Shown in pieces: positions 1 to 10,092 of a DNA stretch of 64,000 nt; within the stretch, counting starts at the first letter, position 1; every line of letters starts with the position of its first letter. The translations under genes and the position numbers were made by a program. Below the pieces are notes generated by a model. It made no database searches. It saw only the letters and a list, made by a program, of their open reading frames with translations, and was not told the origin of the DNA. This DNA comes from Neorhizobium sp. JUb45 (GTDB lineage: Bacteria; Pseudomonadota; Alphaproteobacteria; Rhizobiales; Rhizobiaceae): contig NZ_SLYW01000001.1 in assembly GCF_004343585.1 (NCBI RefSeq), positions 620,001 to 684,000 on the forward strand, given 5' to 3'.

Positions 1-126
1 CGGCCGCTCGGTGACGGATGCCCCGCGGGAAAATCTTCTGTCTTCGTCGTCCATGGCTGCCGTTCGCGCTGGAATTGCCGCTTTGGAAAGCTGCGTGTCG
101 ATGCAAACCGTTTCTTACGGTAAAAA

Positions 127-142
127 ACTGTAACGTTACAGT
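127..142. promoter_or_regulatory. LacI-type operator candidate, distal copy
   Basis: ACTGTAACGTTACAGT is a perfect 16-bp palindrome with a central CG, the usual symmetry of LacI/GalR-family operators. A second copy matching at 14 of 16 positions lies at 391-406. The regulator is not in this window. That it binds a LacI-family repressor is inferred from the symmetry and from the sugar operon context. Confidence 0.6.
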
Positions 143-390
143 GATTTTTCAGACCGGATATTCTCGCAGGTACGACAACCTGCAATTTTACATAGACACA
201 ACGCAGACGCACAACATTTTTGCATCTGCGAAGAAGTGTGATGTAGATGACGTCATAAAATATTGAAATTAAACATTTTTTATGAATTCCCTGATGTGAG
301 TGATTTCAGTCTCCGGTTGAAAACATCGCCGGGTTAAAATTATTCGTCCAATCTCGGGTTGCCACCCAGAAATCTTTGCCCTAGCTTTTT

Positions 391-406
391 ACTGCAACGT
401 TTCAGT
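391..406. promoter_or_regulatory. LacI-type operator candidate, proximal copy
   Basis: ACTGCAACGTTTCAGT matches the distal copy at 14 of 16 positions. It sits directly upstream of the ribosome binding site of the binding-protein gene, where a bound repressor would block transcription. The centres of the two copies are 264 bp apart, close to 25 turns of B-DNA, which is compatible with a repression loop. Confidence 0.6.
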
Positions 407-420
407 GAGGGAGGAGACTC

Positions 421-1650
421 ATGCGTATACGTGCTTTTGCAGCTGTCATGGCTGCCACAGTGGCGCTGCCCTGTATCGTTCAGGCGGCTGATCTGGAAGT
501 CACGCATTGGTGGACGTCAGGCGGTGAAGCCGCCGCCGTCAAGGAACTGGCCAACGCATTCAACGCAACCGGCAACAAGTGGGTGGATGGTGCCATTGCC
601 GGTTCCGGCAGCACGGCGCGTCCGATCATGATCAGCCGCATTACCGGTGGTGATCCGATGGGCGCCACCCAGTTCAACCATGGCCGTCAAGCCGAGGAAC
701 TGGTGCAATCCGGCCTGATGCGCGACCTCTCCGAGGTGGCGGAGAAGGGCAAGTGGAAAGAGGTGATCAAGCCGGCGAGCCTGCTCGACAGCTGCACATT
801 CGAGGGCAAGATCTATTGTGCCCCGGTGAACATCCACTCCTGGCAGTGGCTGTGGCTTTCCAATGCCGCTTTCGAAAAGGCGGGTGTGCCGGTGCCGAAG
901 GACTGGAACGAGTTCGTTGCAGCCGCGCCGAAGTTGAAGGAAGCCGGCATACAGCCGCTGGCGCTTGGCGGCCAGCCCTGGCAGGCCAACAACCTGTTCG
1001 ATGCACTCGCTCTTTCGCTTGGCGGCAAGGAGCTGTTCGAAAAGGTCTACAAGGACAAGGATGAGGAAGCCGCCGCCGGCCCGGAAATGGCAAAAATCTT
1101 TGCCGCAGCCGTGCAGGCACGCGAGCTTGCCAAGGGCAACAACGTGCAGGACTGGAACCAGGCGACCAATCTCGTCATCACCGGCAAGGCCGGCGGCCAG
1201 ATCATGGGCGATTGGGCGCAGGGTGAATTCCAGCAGGCCGGCCAGACCGCCGGCAAGGAATATACCTGCCTTGCAGGCCTGGGCTTGAACGAGGTTCTGG
1301 CGACGGGTGGCGATGCCATCTATTTCCCACTGCTCAAGGACGAGGCCAAGATCAAGGCTCAGGACGCGTTGGCTGAAACCATCGTCGATCCGAAAGTGCA
1401 GGTCGCTTTCAACCTCAAGAAGGGCTCCGTGCCGATCCGCGGTGACGTCGATATGGCGTCCGCCAATGATTGCATGAAGCAGGGCATCGCCATCATCGCC
1501 AAAGGTGGCACCACCACCAGCGTCGACCAGCTTGTGACTGCCGATACGCAGAAGCAGAAGGAAGACCTGATGGCGGAGTTCTTCTCAAAGGAGATGACGC
1601 CGGAAGCCGCGCAGGAGCGGTTCGCCGAGATCATCGGTTCCGCGGACTGA
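421..1650 (+). CDS. Sugar ABC transporter periplasmic binding protein
   Basis: This 409-residue protein is the solute receptor of a carbohydrate importer of the UgpB/MalE class (family 1 extracellular solute-binding protein). It has a clear signal peptide (about residues 1-22, ending VQA-AD) and the family's early HWWTSGGE segment, close to that of glucose/mannose-type receptors. It starts at ATG 421 after a strong GAGGGAGGAG site. It is the first gene of a six-gene operon with two permeases, an ATPase and two sugar-modifying enzymes. The exact sugar cannot be told from sequence alone. Confidence 0.93.
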   Translation: MRIRAFAAVMAATVALPCIVQAADLEVTHWWTSGGEAAAVKELANAFNATGNKWVDGAIAGSGSTARPIMISRITGGDPMGATQFNHGRQAEELVQSGLMRDLSEVAEKGKWKEVIKPASLLDSCTFEGKIYCAPVNIHSWQWLWLSNAAFEKAGVPVPKDWNEFVAAAPKLKEAGIQPLALGGQPWQANNLFDALALSLGGKELFEKVYKDKDEEAAAGPEMAKIFAAAVQARELAKGNNVQDWNQATNLVITGKAGGQIMGDWAQGEFQQAGQTAGKEYTCLAGLGLNEVLATGGDAIYFPLLKDEAKIKAQDALAETIVDPKVQVAFNLKKGSVPIRGDVDMASANDCMKQGIAIIAKGGTTTSVDQLVTADTQKQKEDLMAEFFSKEMTPEAAQERFAEIIGSAD

Positions 1651-1751
1651 CAACCGCTTTCCATCGCTCAACCTGACCGGCCCCGCTTGATTGTGGGGCC
1701 GGACGGAACACCGCGGCCGAAAATGCGCCGCCGGCCGATCGAGGAAGACAT

Positions 1752-2654
1752 ATGGCGCAATCCACCCCATCTGCCCGACCCAGTCAGCTTTTCCGCAATC
1801 TCAATTCGAAGATTGCCTCCATCCCGATGATCTTTGTCGCCCTGGTGATTTTCCTTGGCGGCTCCGTCTGGACCGTCGTTTATTCCTTCACCAATTCGCG
1901 GCTTCTGCCACGCACCAATTTTGTCGGCCTCGACCAGTATGAACGGCTGTGGGCCTCGGCGCGCTGGATCGTCTCGATCCAGAATCTGGCGATCTACGGC
2001 ATCCTGTCGCTGATCTTTTCGCTCGTTGTGGGGTTTGTCCTGGCGGCGCTTATGGACCAGAAGATCCGTTTCGAAAACGTCTTCCGCAGCATCTTTCTCT
2101 ATCCTTTTGCACTGTCCTTCATCGTCACCGGCCTCGTCTGGCAATGGATCCTAAATCCGGAATTCGGCATTCAGGCGATCGTCCGTTCGCTCGGCTGGGA
2201 AACGTTCGAGTTCAACCCGGTCTATGATCCCGACATCGTCATCTATGGCATCCTGATCGCCGGCCTGTGGCAGGGCACGGGTCTCGTCATGTGCCTGATG
2301 CTGGCCGGGCTCCGCGGCATCGACGAGGATATCTGGAAGGCCTCACGCGTCGACGGCATTCCCATGTGGCGGACCTATATCTTCATCGTCATCCCGATGA
2401 TGCGGCCGGTTTTCGTCACCACGCTGGTCATCATCGGTGCCGGTATCGTCAAGCTCTACGATCTCGTCGTGGCGCAGACATCTGGCGGGCCGGGCAATTC
2501 GTCCGAAGTGCCGGCCAAATATGTCTACGACTACATGTTCCAAGCGCAGAACCTGGGGCAGGGGTTTGCCGCATCGACGATGATGCTGCTCACCGTTGCC
2601 ATCATCATCATTCCCTGGGCTTATCTCGAATTCGGAGGGCGCAAGCGTGGCTGA
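1752..2654 (+). CDS. Sugar ABC transporter permease (UgpA/MalF type)
   Basis: A 300-residue inner-membrane permease of the binding-protein-dependent sugar importer. It has about six hydrophobic segments and the cytoplasmic EAA loop (DEDIWKASRVDGIPMWRTY, about residues 195-215) that contacts the ATPase. A short 101-base gap separates it from the binding-protein gene, and its end overlaps the GTG start of the second permease. Confidence 0.93.
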   Translation: MAQSTPSARPSQLFRNLNSKIASIPMIFVALVIFLGGSVWTVVYSFTNSRLLPRTNFVGLDQYERLWASARWIVSIQNLAIYGILSLIFSLVVGFVLAALMDQKIRFENVFRSIFLYPFALSFIVTGLVWQWILNPEFGIQAIVRSLGWETFEFNPVYDPDIVIYGILIAGLWQGTGLVMCLMLAGLRGIDEDIWKASRVDGIPMWRTYIFIVIPMMRPVFVTTLVIIGAGIVKLYDLVVAQTSGGPGNSSEVPAKYVYDYMFQAQNLGQGFAASTMMLLTVAIIIIPWAYLEFGGRKRG

Positions 2655-3587
2655 CGTTTCCACTCTCAAGACGGTTGCCGCCGGTTCCGGCGCTGCTGCA
2701 AACAGACTGTCCGCAGGTCCGCGCGGCAGAAAGCCGAAACGTGTCCTGTCGCGCCGCAACATCATGCTCTACGGCATCCTCGGGCTGGCCGCGCTCTATT
2801 ACCTTCTGCCGCTTTACGTGATGGTTGTGACCTCGCTGAAGGGCATGCCGGAAATCCGCCTCGGCAATATCTTTTCGCCGCCGGTGGAAATCACCTTCGA
2901 GCCCTGGGTGAAGGCGTGGGCCGAAGCCTGCACCGGTCTCAATTGCGACGGGCTTTCGCGCGGGTTCTGGAATTCCGTGAAGATCATGATCCCGTCCGTG
3001 GTGGTGTCGATCTTCGTTGCCTCGGTCACCGGTTATTCGCTGGCCAACTGGCGCTTCAAGGGATCGGAACTGTTCTTCTCGATCCTCATCATCGGGGCCT
3101 TCATTCCCTATCAGGTGATGATCTACCCGATCGTCATCGTGCTGCGGGAACTGGGCATTTACGGCACGCTGACCGGGCTGATCATCGTCCACACGATCTT
3201 CGGCATGCCGATCCTGACGCTGCTGTTTCGCAATTATTTTGCATCGCTGCCGGAAGAACTGTTCAAGGCAGCTCGCATCGATGGCGCCGGCTTCTGGCAG
3301 ATCTATGGGCGCATCATGTTGCCGATGTCGTTGCCGATCTTCGTGGTGGCGATGATCCTGCAGGTGACCGGCATCTGGAACGACTTTCTGTTCGGCGTCG
3401 TCTTCACCCGGCCCGACACCTATCCGATGACGGTGCAGCTCAACAACATCGTCAACTCCGTGCAGGGCGTGAAGGAATATAATGTCAACATGGCTGCGAC
3501 GCTTTTGACCGGCGCCGTGCCTCTCATCGTCTATTTCTTATCCGGCCGCCTGTTCGTCCGCGGCATCGCCGCCGGCGCAGTGAAGGG

Positions 3588-3591
<4 letters not shown>
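2647..3591 (+). CDS. Sugar ABC transporter permease (UgpE/MalG type)
   Basis: Second membrane subunit of the sugar importer, 314 residues. I place the start at GTG 2647, inside the end of the upstream permease gene, because GGAGGG (2634-2639) is spaced 7 bases before it; an in-frame ATG at 2596 lies inside the upstream gene and has no such site. The protein has a hydrophobic helix near residues 40-60 and the EAA loop (PEELFKAARIDGAGFWQIY) that docks on the ATPase. Its stop overlaps the start of the ATPase gene. Confidence 0.92.
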
Positions 3592-4715
<1,124 letters not shown>

Positions 4716-4739
4716 TGGGTTTCAGGATAAATAAGACCC

Positions 4740-4912
4740 CGCCCCAAACCCGGCCGGGGCGAGCCACGGGTCTCGCCCGTCCTTCGGACCCCCACAAGGG
4801 GGAGGGGCTTAATCTAGCCGATCCGCCGAAGCCTACTTCGAGGCAAGAGATCGCCACAAATTTTCTCCCCCCTTGTGGGGGAGATGGCCGGCAGGCCAGA
4901 GGGGGACTTCTC
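4740..4912. repeat. Palindromic intergenic repeat (rhizobial mosaic/RIME-like), copy 1
   Basis: Between the ATPase and isomerase genes lie two inverted arms: CCCCCACAAGGGGGAG near 4789-4804 and CTCCCCCCTTGTGGGGGAG near 4865-4883. The second is followed by the GCCGGCAGGCCAGAGGGGG tail typical of this repeat family. Two further copies are at 8269 and 18013. The repeat lies inside a co-directional operon, so it may fold in the mRNA and set the ratio of transporter to enzyme genes. Confidence 0.75.
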
Positions 4913-4946
4913 CCACAAGCCAAAATTTCATTTCAAGGAGGATGAC

Positions 4947-5708
4947 ATGACGACTTTAGGGTTCCAGCTTTACAGCGCCCGCAATTTTCCGCCGCTGTCC
5001 GACACGCTCAAACTCGTGGCCAGCGAAGGCTATAAGGAAGTCGAAGGTTATGGCGGTCTTTACGCCACGCTCGACGAGGCTGCCCTCAAATCCTTCCGCG
5101 CCGAACTCGATGCCAATGGCCTGACCATGCCGACCGGCCATTTCGGTCTCGACCTGCTGGAAAAGGAGCCGGCGCAGGCGCTGCTGATCGCAAAAACGCT
5201 CGGCATTACCGGCATCTATTGCCCGCATCTGGTTGCTGACCAGCGGCCGGGTGACGCCGAGGGCTGGTATGCATTCGGCAAACGTCTTGCCGAAGTGGGC
5301 AAGCGGTATCAGGATGCCGGTTATACCTTTGGCTGGCACAACCACGATTTCGAGTTCAAGGCGCTGCCCGATGGCTCCACCCCGCAGGAGCAGATCTTTG
5401 CCGGCGGGCCCGACCTTGCCTGGGAAGCCGATATCGCCTGGGTGATCCGCGGTGGTGCCGATCCGTTCGCCTGGATCGAAAGCTACGGCAAGAAGATCAC
5501 CGCAGTCCATGTGAAGGACATCGCACCGGCCGGTGAAAATACCGACGAGGACGGCTGGGCCGATCTCGGCCATGGCACCGTGCCGTGGAAGGATCTGCTG
5601 GAGGCGCTGAAAAAGACGCCGGCCAAACATTTCGTGCTGGAGCATGACAACCCCAACGATGTCGTGCGACTTGCCAAGCGTTCCATCGCCTCGTTCAACA
5701 CCTACTGA
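4947..5708 (+). CDS. Sugar phosphate isomerase/epimerase (xylose-isomerase-like TIM barrel)
   Basis: A 253-residue TIM-barrel protein of the xylose isomerase-like/IolE/IolI superfamily. It shows the strand-start motifs FQLYSAR, the WHNHDFEF segment and the HVKDI and EHDNP segments that carry metal ligands in this fold. The start is ATG 4947, six bases after AAGGAGG; an upstream ATG at 4875 lies in the repeat and is unlikely. Its neighbours, a sugar importer and a Gfo/Idh dehydrogenase, suggest a joint role in isomerising or epimerising the imported sugar. Substrate unknown. Confidence 0.88.
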   Translation: MTTLGFQLYSARNFPPLSDTLKLVASEGYKEVEGYGGLYATLDEAALKSFRAELDANGLTMPTGHFGLDLLEKEPAQALLIAKTLGITGIYCPHLVADQRPGDAEGWYAFGKRLAEVGKRYQDAGYTFGWHNHDFEFKALPDGSTPQEQIFAGGPDLAWEADIAWVIRGGADPFAWIESYGKKITAVHVKDIAPAGENTDEDGWADLGHGTVPWKDLLEALKKTPAKHFVLEHDNPNDVVRLAKRSIASFNTY

Positions 5709-5732
5709 TTTTTCAGATCGCGGAGTATTTCC

Positions 5733-6866
5733 ATGTCCAAGGAACTGGGCGTCGGCATCATCGGATGCGGCAACATTTCCACTGCCTATTTCTCTCTTGC
5801 ACCGCTCTTCAAGGGCCTGAAAATCCTTGCCTGCGCGGATCTCAACCCCGAAGCTGCAAAACTTCGGGCGCAGGAATATGGCGTGAAGGCGCAGACCATT
5901 CCCGAGCTGCTCGCCAATGGCGAGCTCGATGTGATCGTCAACCTCACCATCCCGGCGGCGCATTTCACCGTGTCGAAGGCGATCCTCGAGGCCGGCAAAC
6001 ACGTCTATTCCGAAAAACCGCTGACGGTGACGCTGGAGGAAGGCAAGGAATTGCAGGCGCTCGCCAAGTCGAAGGGACTGGCCGTCGGTTGCGCGCCCGA
6101 CACCTTTCTGGGCGGTGCGCATCAGCTGGCCCGCCAGTATATCGATGAAGGCAGGGTCGGCCGCATCACCTCGGGCACATGCCATGTGATGAGCCCCGGC
6201 ATGGAGATGTGGCATCCCAATCCCGGCTTCTTCTTCCTCAATGGCGGCGGGCCGATCCTCGATCTCGGCCCCTATTACATCGCCAACCTGATCAACTTCC
6301 TTGGCCCGATCAAGCGGGTTGCAGCGCTGACCTCGATGGCTAGCCCGACGCGCCTGATCACCAGCGAGCCGCTGAAGGGCCAGAGCATTCCGGTCGAGAC
6401 ACCGACCAATATCCATGCGCTTCTGGAATTCGGCAATGGCGCCACCATCACGCTGTCGGCCAGTTGGGATGTGTGGTCGCACCGCCATGCCAATATGGAA
6501 CTCTACGGCACAGAAGGCTCGATCTACGTGCCTGACCCGAACTTTTTTGGCGGCGTGGTGGAAGCAAGCGGCCGCGACAAGGATATCCAGTCGCTCAAGG
6601 ACTGGGATCATCCGTTCGGCAAGGCCAATCAGGAAAGCCCGCAAGGGCCGCGCGCCAACTATCGTACAGCCGGCCTTGCCGACATGGCGACGGCGCTGAT
6701 CGAGGGACGCGATGTGCGTTGCTCGATCGACCGGGCGCTGCATGGCGTCGATGTCATGACCTCCATCCTTCGTTCAGGCCAGGATGGCAGTTTCGTCGCG
6801 ACCACCACGACCTGCACTCAGCCGGCAGCGCTGGGGATCGACGAGGCCCTGGCGCTGTTGCGCTGA
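5733..6866 (+). CDS. Gfo/Idh/MocA family NAD(P)-dependent oxidoreductase
   Basis: A 377-residue dehydrogenase with an N-terminal Rossmann nucleotide site (GIIGCGNIS, residues 8-16) and the family's EKP motif (residues 94-96) that holds the substrate-proximal lysine. Members oxidise sugars, inositols and their derivatives. It is the last gene of the sugar operon, 24 bases after the isomerase, and is followed by a terminator. The pair resembles inositol/sugar-acid catabolic modules, but the substrate cannot be named. Confidence 0.9.
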   Translation: MSKELGVGIIGCGNISTAYFSLAPLFKGLKILACADLNPEAAKLRAQEYGVKAQTIPELLANGELDVIVNLTIPAAHFTVSKAILEAGKHVYSEKPLTVTLEEGKELQALAKSKGLAVGCAPDTFLGGAHQLARQYIDEGRVGRITSGTCHVMSPGMEMWHPNPGFFFLNGGGPILDLGPYYIANLINFLGPIKRVAALTSMASPTRLITSEPLKGQSIPVETPTNIHALLEFGNGATITLSASWDVWSHRHANMELYGTEGSIYVPDPNFFGGVVEASGRDKDIQSLKDWDHPFGKANQESPQGPRANYRTAGLADMATALIEGRDVRCSIDRALHGVDVMTSILRSGQDGSFVATTTTCTQPAALGIDEALALLR

Positions 6867-6886
6867 CAAAGTGGTGTGACGCGCGA

Positions 6887-6924
6887 GGCTCACCCGGTGC
6901 CCCTCCCGGGTGAGCCCTCCTTGT
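6887..6924 (+). terminator. Rho-independent terminator of the sugar operon
   Basis: A perfect 11-bp stem (GGCTCACCCGG at 6887-6897 with CCGGGTGAGCC at 6906-6916) with an 8-base loop, followed by CTCCTTGTTT. It lies 20 bases after the stop of the dehydrogenase gene and separates the sugar operon from ureE. Confidence 0.8.
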
Positions 6925-7008
6925 TTCTGCGGATCATCTTGCCGTCGGGCTTGTGCTGGCGGCCACTGTTGGCAATGATGCGGCCAACCGTATTCGAGTG
7001 GGAAGACC

Positions 7009-7497
7009 ATGCAGCACATTCACTATTATCGCCCCGCCGGCGTCGTCACCGATCCGCCGATCGACACCGTCAGCCTGCCGCACGACCTGCGCCATCTGCG
7101 CCGCAAGCTGCTGCATCTGTCGAATGGCGACATGGTCATGCTCGACCTCAAGGAAGCGGTGCTGTTCCACCATGGCGACCGCCTCGTGCTCGACAATGGC
7201 GACACGATCGAAGTGCAGGCGGCGCCGGAAAAGCTTTATGAAATCAACGCGCGCGACACGCTGCATCTGATCGAACTCGCCTGGCATCTCGGCAACCGCC
7301 ACCTGTCGGCGCAGATTGAGGAAGAGCGCATTCTGATCCTGCGCGACCATGTCATCCGCGCCATGCTGGAAGGCCTCGGCGCCAAGGTCTATGATGTCGA
7401 GGAACCGTTTCAGCCGGCGCGTGGCGCCTATCATGCGCATGGCGGGCATGGCCATGACCACGGTCATGTGCATGGCCCCAACTGCAATCATGACTGA
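7009..7497 (+). CDS. ureE: Urease accessory protein UreE, nickel metallochaperone
   Basis: The 162-residue UreE delivers nickel to the apo-urease/UreD-UreF-UreG complex in the cytoplasm. The N-terminal peptide-binding domain is followed by a metal-binding domain with the conserved GNRHL segment (H97) and a strongly histidine-rich tail (about residues 137-162), the usual nickel reservoir. It begins a ureE-ureF-ureG cluster, seven bases upstream of ureF. The urease structural genes and ureD are not next to it. Confidence 0.95.
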   Translation: MQHIHYYRPAGVVTDPPIDTVSLPHDLRHLRRKLLHLSNGDMVMLDLKEAVLFHHGDRLVLDNGDTIEVQAAPEKLYEINARDTLHLIELAWHLGNRHLSAQIEEERILILRDHVIRAMLEGLGAKVYDVEEPFQPARGAYHAHGGHGHDHGHVHGPNCNHD

Positions 7498-7503
7498 GCA
7501 GGC

Positions 7504-8175
7504 ATGACATCCACCTTCGATACGCAAGCCCTGCTGCGGCTGATGGCATGGCTGTCGCCGGCCTTTCCGGTGGGCGGTTTTGCCTGGTCTGGCGGGCTGG
7601 AGCGGGCCGTGCATGACCGGCTGGTGACGGATGCCGATGGTCTGACGGGCTGGCTGCGAACGGTGCTGGCGCATGGTTCGCTTTTGAACGATGCGGTGCT
7701 GTTTTGCGAGGCTTGGCGGTGTTCTGAGGATGAAGAGGCGCTGGCGTCTGTCTCCGAACTTGGGCTGGCGCTGGCCGGCTCGGCGGAACGCCATGCGGAA
7801 ACGCTGTCGCTCGGCAAGGCGTTTGTAACGGGTGCTGCGGCATGGCCGCATCCGGTGTTCTCCCGTCTGCCTGTGGATTTGCCGTTTCCGGTGGCCGTCG
7901 GTGCCGTTGCCGCCGCGCATGGCGTGCCGGCCGACAAGGCGCTTGCCGCCTATCTGCATGCGGCGGTGTCGCAATGGATTTCGGCAGCCATCCGTCTCGG
8001 TGTCTGCGGTCAGGCCGATGGCGTGCGGGTTCTGGCCGGCACGGAGGCCGATATCGGCGCGATTTCGGTGCGGGCAGGGGCGCTGACGCTGGACGATCTG
8101 GGTACGGCGACCGTGCAGGCGGAAATTGCGTCGCTCAGGCATGAGGTGCAGCATTCGCGGTTGTTCCGGTCCTAG
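7504..8175 (+). CDS. ureF: Urease accessory protein UreF
   Basis: The 223-residue all-helical UreF binds UreD on urease and gates the GTPase UreG during nickel insertion. The typical N-terminus (LLRLMAWLSPAFPVGGFAWS) and the GLE-like segment after it are clear. It follows ureE after 6 bases. A palindromic repeat region of almost 400 bases separates it from ureG, so the two may be translated at different levels. Confidence 0.94.
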   Translation: MTSTFDTQALLRLMAWLSPAFPVGGFAWSGGLERAVHDRLVTDADGLTGWLRTVLAHGSLLNDAVLFCEAWRCSEDEEALASVSELGLALAGSAERHAETLSLGKAFVTGAAAWPHPVFSRLPVDLPFPVAVGAVAAAHGVPADKALAAYLHAAVSQWISAAIRLGVCGQADGVRVLAGTEADIGAISVRAGALTLDDLGTATVQAEIASLRHEVQHSRLFRS

Positions 8176-8571
8176 GTGTGGTGAGCGGGTTGCCGGTTGC
8201 CTTTCATTCGAATGCGGCCTGTTTTTCTGATTTCGACGGCAGAGATATGGATTGCGGAGGGCACCGTTCACCCGATCTCCCCCCATGTGGGGGAGATGCC
8301 CGGCAGGGCAGAGGGGGGCAATCTAGGTGCAAAGGGGCCGATTTGGATTTACCTGCCGCTCCGTTGCTCACCCCCCTCTTTCACCTTTCGGTGACATCTC
8401 CCCCACATGGGGGGAGATCGAAGGGAGGTCGTGGTTCTGTCCCAATTCCAGATGCGGCATCCCTGCGACTGGCGGGGGGCGGGCAGCAAAACCCACCACC
8501 GGCATCTTCCCCATTGCACCACAATTGCGCGGCGTTATTCTCGCGCGCAGCATAATGACAAGGACATTTTC
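8176..8571. other. Intergenic region ureF-ureG, repeat-filled
   Basis: The 396 bases between ureF and ureG hold no plausible gene. The middle is occupied by a large inverted repeat (8269-8432). The remaining 140 bases before ureG contain its ribosome binding region (ACAAGGAC near 8558-8565). Confidence 0.7.
8269..8432. repeat. Palindromic intergenic repeat (rhizobial mosaic/RIME-like), copy 2
   Basis: The left arm, GATCTCCCCCCATGTGGGGG followed by AGATGCCCGGCAGGGCAGAGGGG, and the right arm, CCCCCCTCTTTCACC... ending in CATCTCCCCCACATGGGGGG, are inverted over about 160 bases. Each arm is itself a short hairpin. It is the same family as the copies at 4740 and 18013 and sits between two co-directional genes. 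Confidence 0.8.
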
Positions 8572-9183
<612 letters not shown>

Positions 9184-9208
9184 GCTGCCCCTGATCGGGT
9201 GTGCCTGA

Positions 9209-9892
9209 TCAGACGACTTCGCGCAAAGCCTGAACGTCGCCGATCTGGATCATGCGGCCGCGAACCGTCACGCCGCGCGGGCGAAGTGTCGAGAAGGCAC
9301 GTGACAAAGCTTCCGGGGCCAGACCCAGCATGCCGGCCAGAAGGTTTTTCTGGAAGGGAAGCTGGACGGAGGCCGGGCCGCGGTCGATCGGGCAACGTTC
9401 CAGAAGATAGTCGGCGACGCGCTGCGGCGCGGTGTTGAGGCGATCGCTGCCGACGCAATGCATCGTGTCGATCAGGTGCTGGGAGAGGCAGGTCATCACC
9501 GAGCGGGCGATATTGCTATCTTCTTCCGCCAGACGGCGAACGGTGCCGAGGTCGAAGCGGGCAAGCGTTGCGGTATCGGCGGTCTGGGCGTTGAACGTGT
9601 AATCATCGCCGCCATAGATCATGCATTCGGCAAAAACGTCATTCGGCTGGCAGATGCGCACATCGGCGTGGCGGCCTTCGCGGCTCAGCCGGAACAGGCG
9701 GACGTAACCGTTCAGGACACAGTAGAATGCGTCGGCATTTTCGCCCTGACGGAACACCGAGGAACGTCCCTCGCGTTCTTCGACGATGGCGCTGTCGAGC
9801 ATGCGCTGCAGGGAACGTCCCTGAAGGCCGGTGAGCAGTGTCGTCTTCAGGAGCTGGCTGCGCTCGCTGTCGGTGATGGCGTGTTTGTTCAT
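9209..9892 (-). CDS. Crp/Fnr-family transcriptional regulator (DNR/NnrR/FixK-like)
   Basis: A 227-residue regulator with an N-terminal cyclic-nucleotide-binding-type beta barrel (about residues 20-130) and a C-terminal winged helix. The recognition helix carries E194, S197 and R198 in the E-x2-SR pattern with which FNR reads TTGAT. The N-terminal cysteine cluster of oxygen-sensing FNR/FnrN is missing, so it is more likely of the DNR, NnrR or FixK kind, responding to NO or to an upstream cascade. Its ATG follows AAGGAGGAA. A perfect FNR box lies about 90 bases upstream. Confidence 0.85.
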   Translation of the reverse strand: MNKHAITDSERSQLLKTTLLTGLQGRSLQRMLDSAIVEEREGRSSVFRQGENADAFYCVLNGYVRLFRLSREGRHADVRICQPNDVFAECMIYGGDDYTFNAQTADTATLARFDLGTVRRLAEEDSNIARSVMTCLSQHLIDTMHCVGSDRLNTAPQRVADYLLERCPIDRGPASVQLPFQKNLLAGMLGLAPEALSRAFSTLRPRGVTVRGRMIQIGDVQALREVV

Positions 9893-9967
9893 CGTAGCAG
9901 TTCCTCCTTTGCCGGGGGCTAAAGGGCCGGCGGTTTTTCGATAGGAGGAGGATAGCGGATGGCCTGA

Positions 9968-9997
9968 CAGGCAATTTGATGTTCATCAAACTGCCTG
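9968..9997 (-). promoter_or_regulatory. FNR/DNR box upstream of the Crp/Fnr regulator gene
   Basis: TTGATGTTCATCAA (9976-9989) is an exact match to the FNR/DNR consensus TTGAT-N4-ATCAA. It is nested in a longer imperfect palindrome (CAGGCA on one side, TGCCTG on the other, 9968-9997). Its centre is 90 bases before the ATG of the regulator at 9892, a distance suitable for activation. Auto-regulation or control by another family member is inferred. Confidence 0.75.
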
Positions 9998-10092
9998 CCG
10001 GAAAATGCCGCTTGTGTCATTTGACCGCAGTTGCGGGTGTTGCAAACCCTGCTGCTACCCCTCCTTGCGCTCCGGCAGGCAAGGAGAGTTGC

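Larger units (their letters stand above)
1..420. other. Upstream regulatory region of the sugar ABC operon, no gene
   Basis: This 420-base stretch is more AT-rich than the surrounding genes and holds no convincing coding sequence. It contains two copies of a 16-bp operator-like palindrome (127-142 and 391-406) and ends in a strong ribosome binding site (GAGGGAGGAG, 407-416) just before the binding-protein gene at 421. It is best read as the control region of the sugar operon downstream. Confidence 0.7.

Noticed and set aside
18..266. An 82-residue open frame upstream of the sugar operon
   Set aside because: No ribosome site, mixed composition, and it runs through the palindromic operator.
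4956..6743. A 595-residue open frame on the minus strand across the isomerase and dehydrogenase genes
   Set aside because: It is the antisense shadow of two clearly recognisable enzymes, with no family sequence of its own; GC-rich third positions create it.
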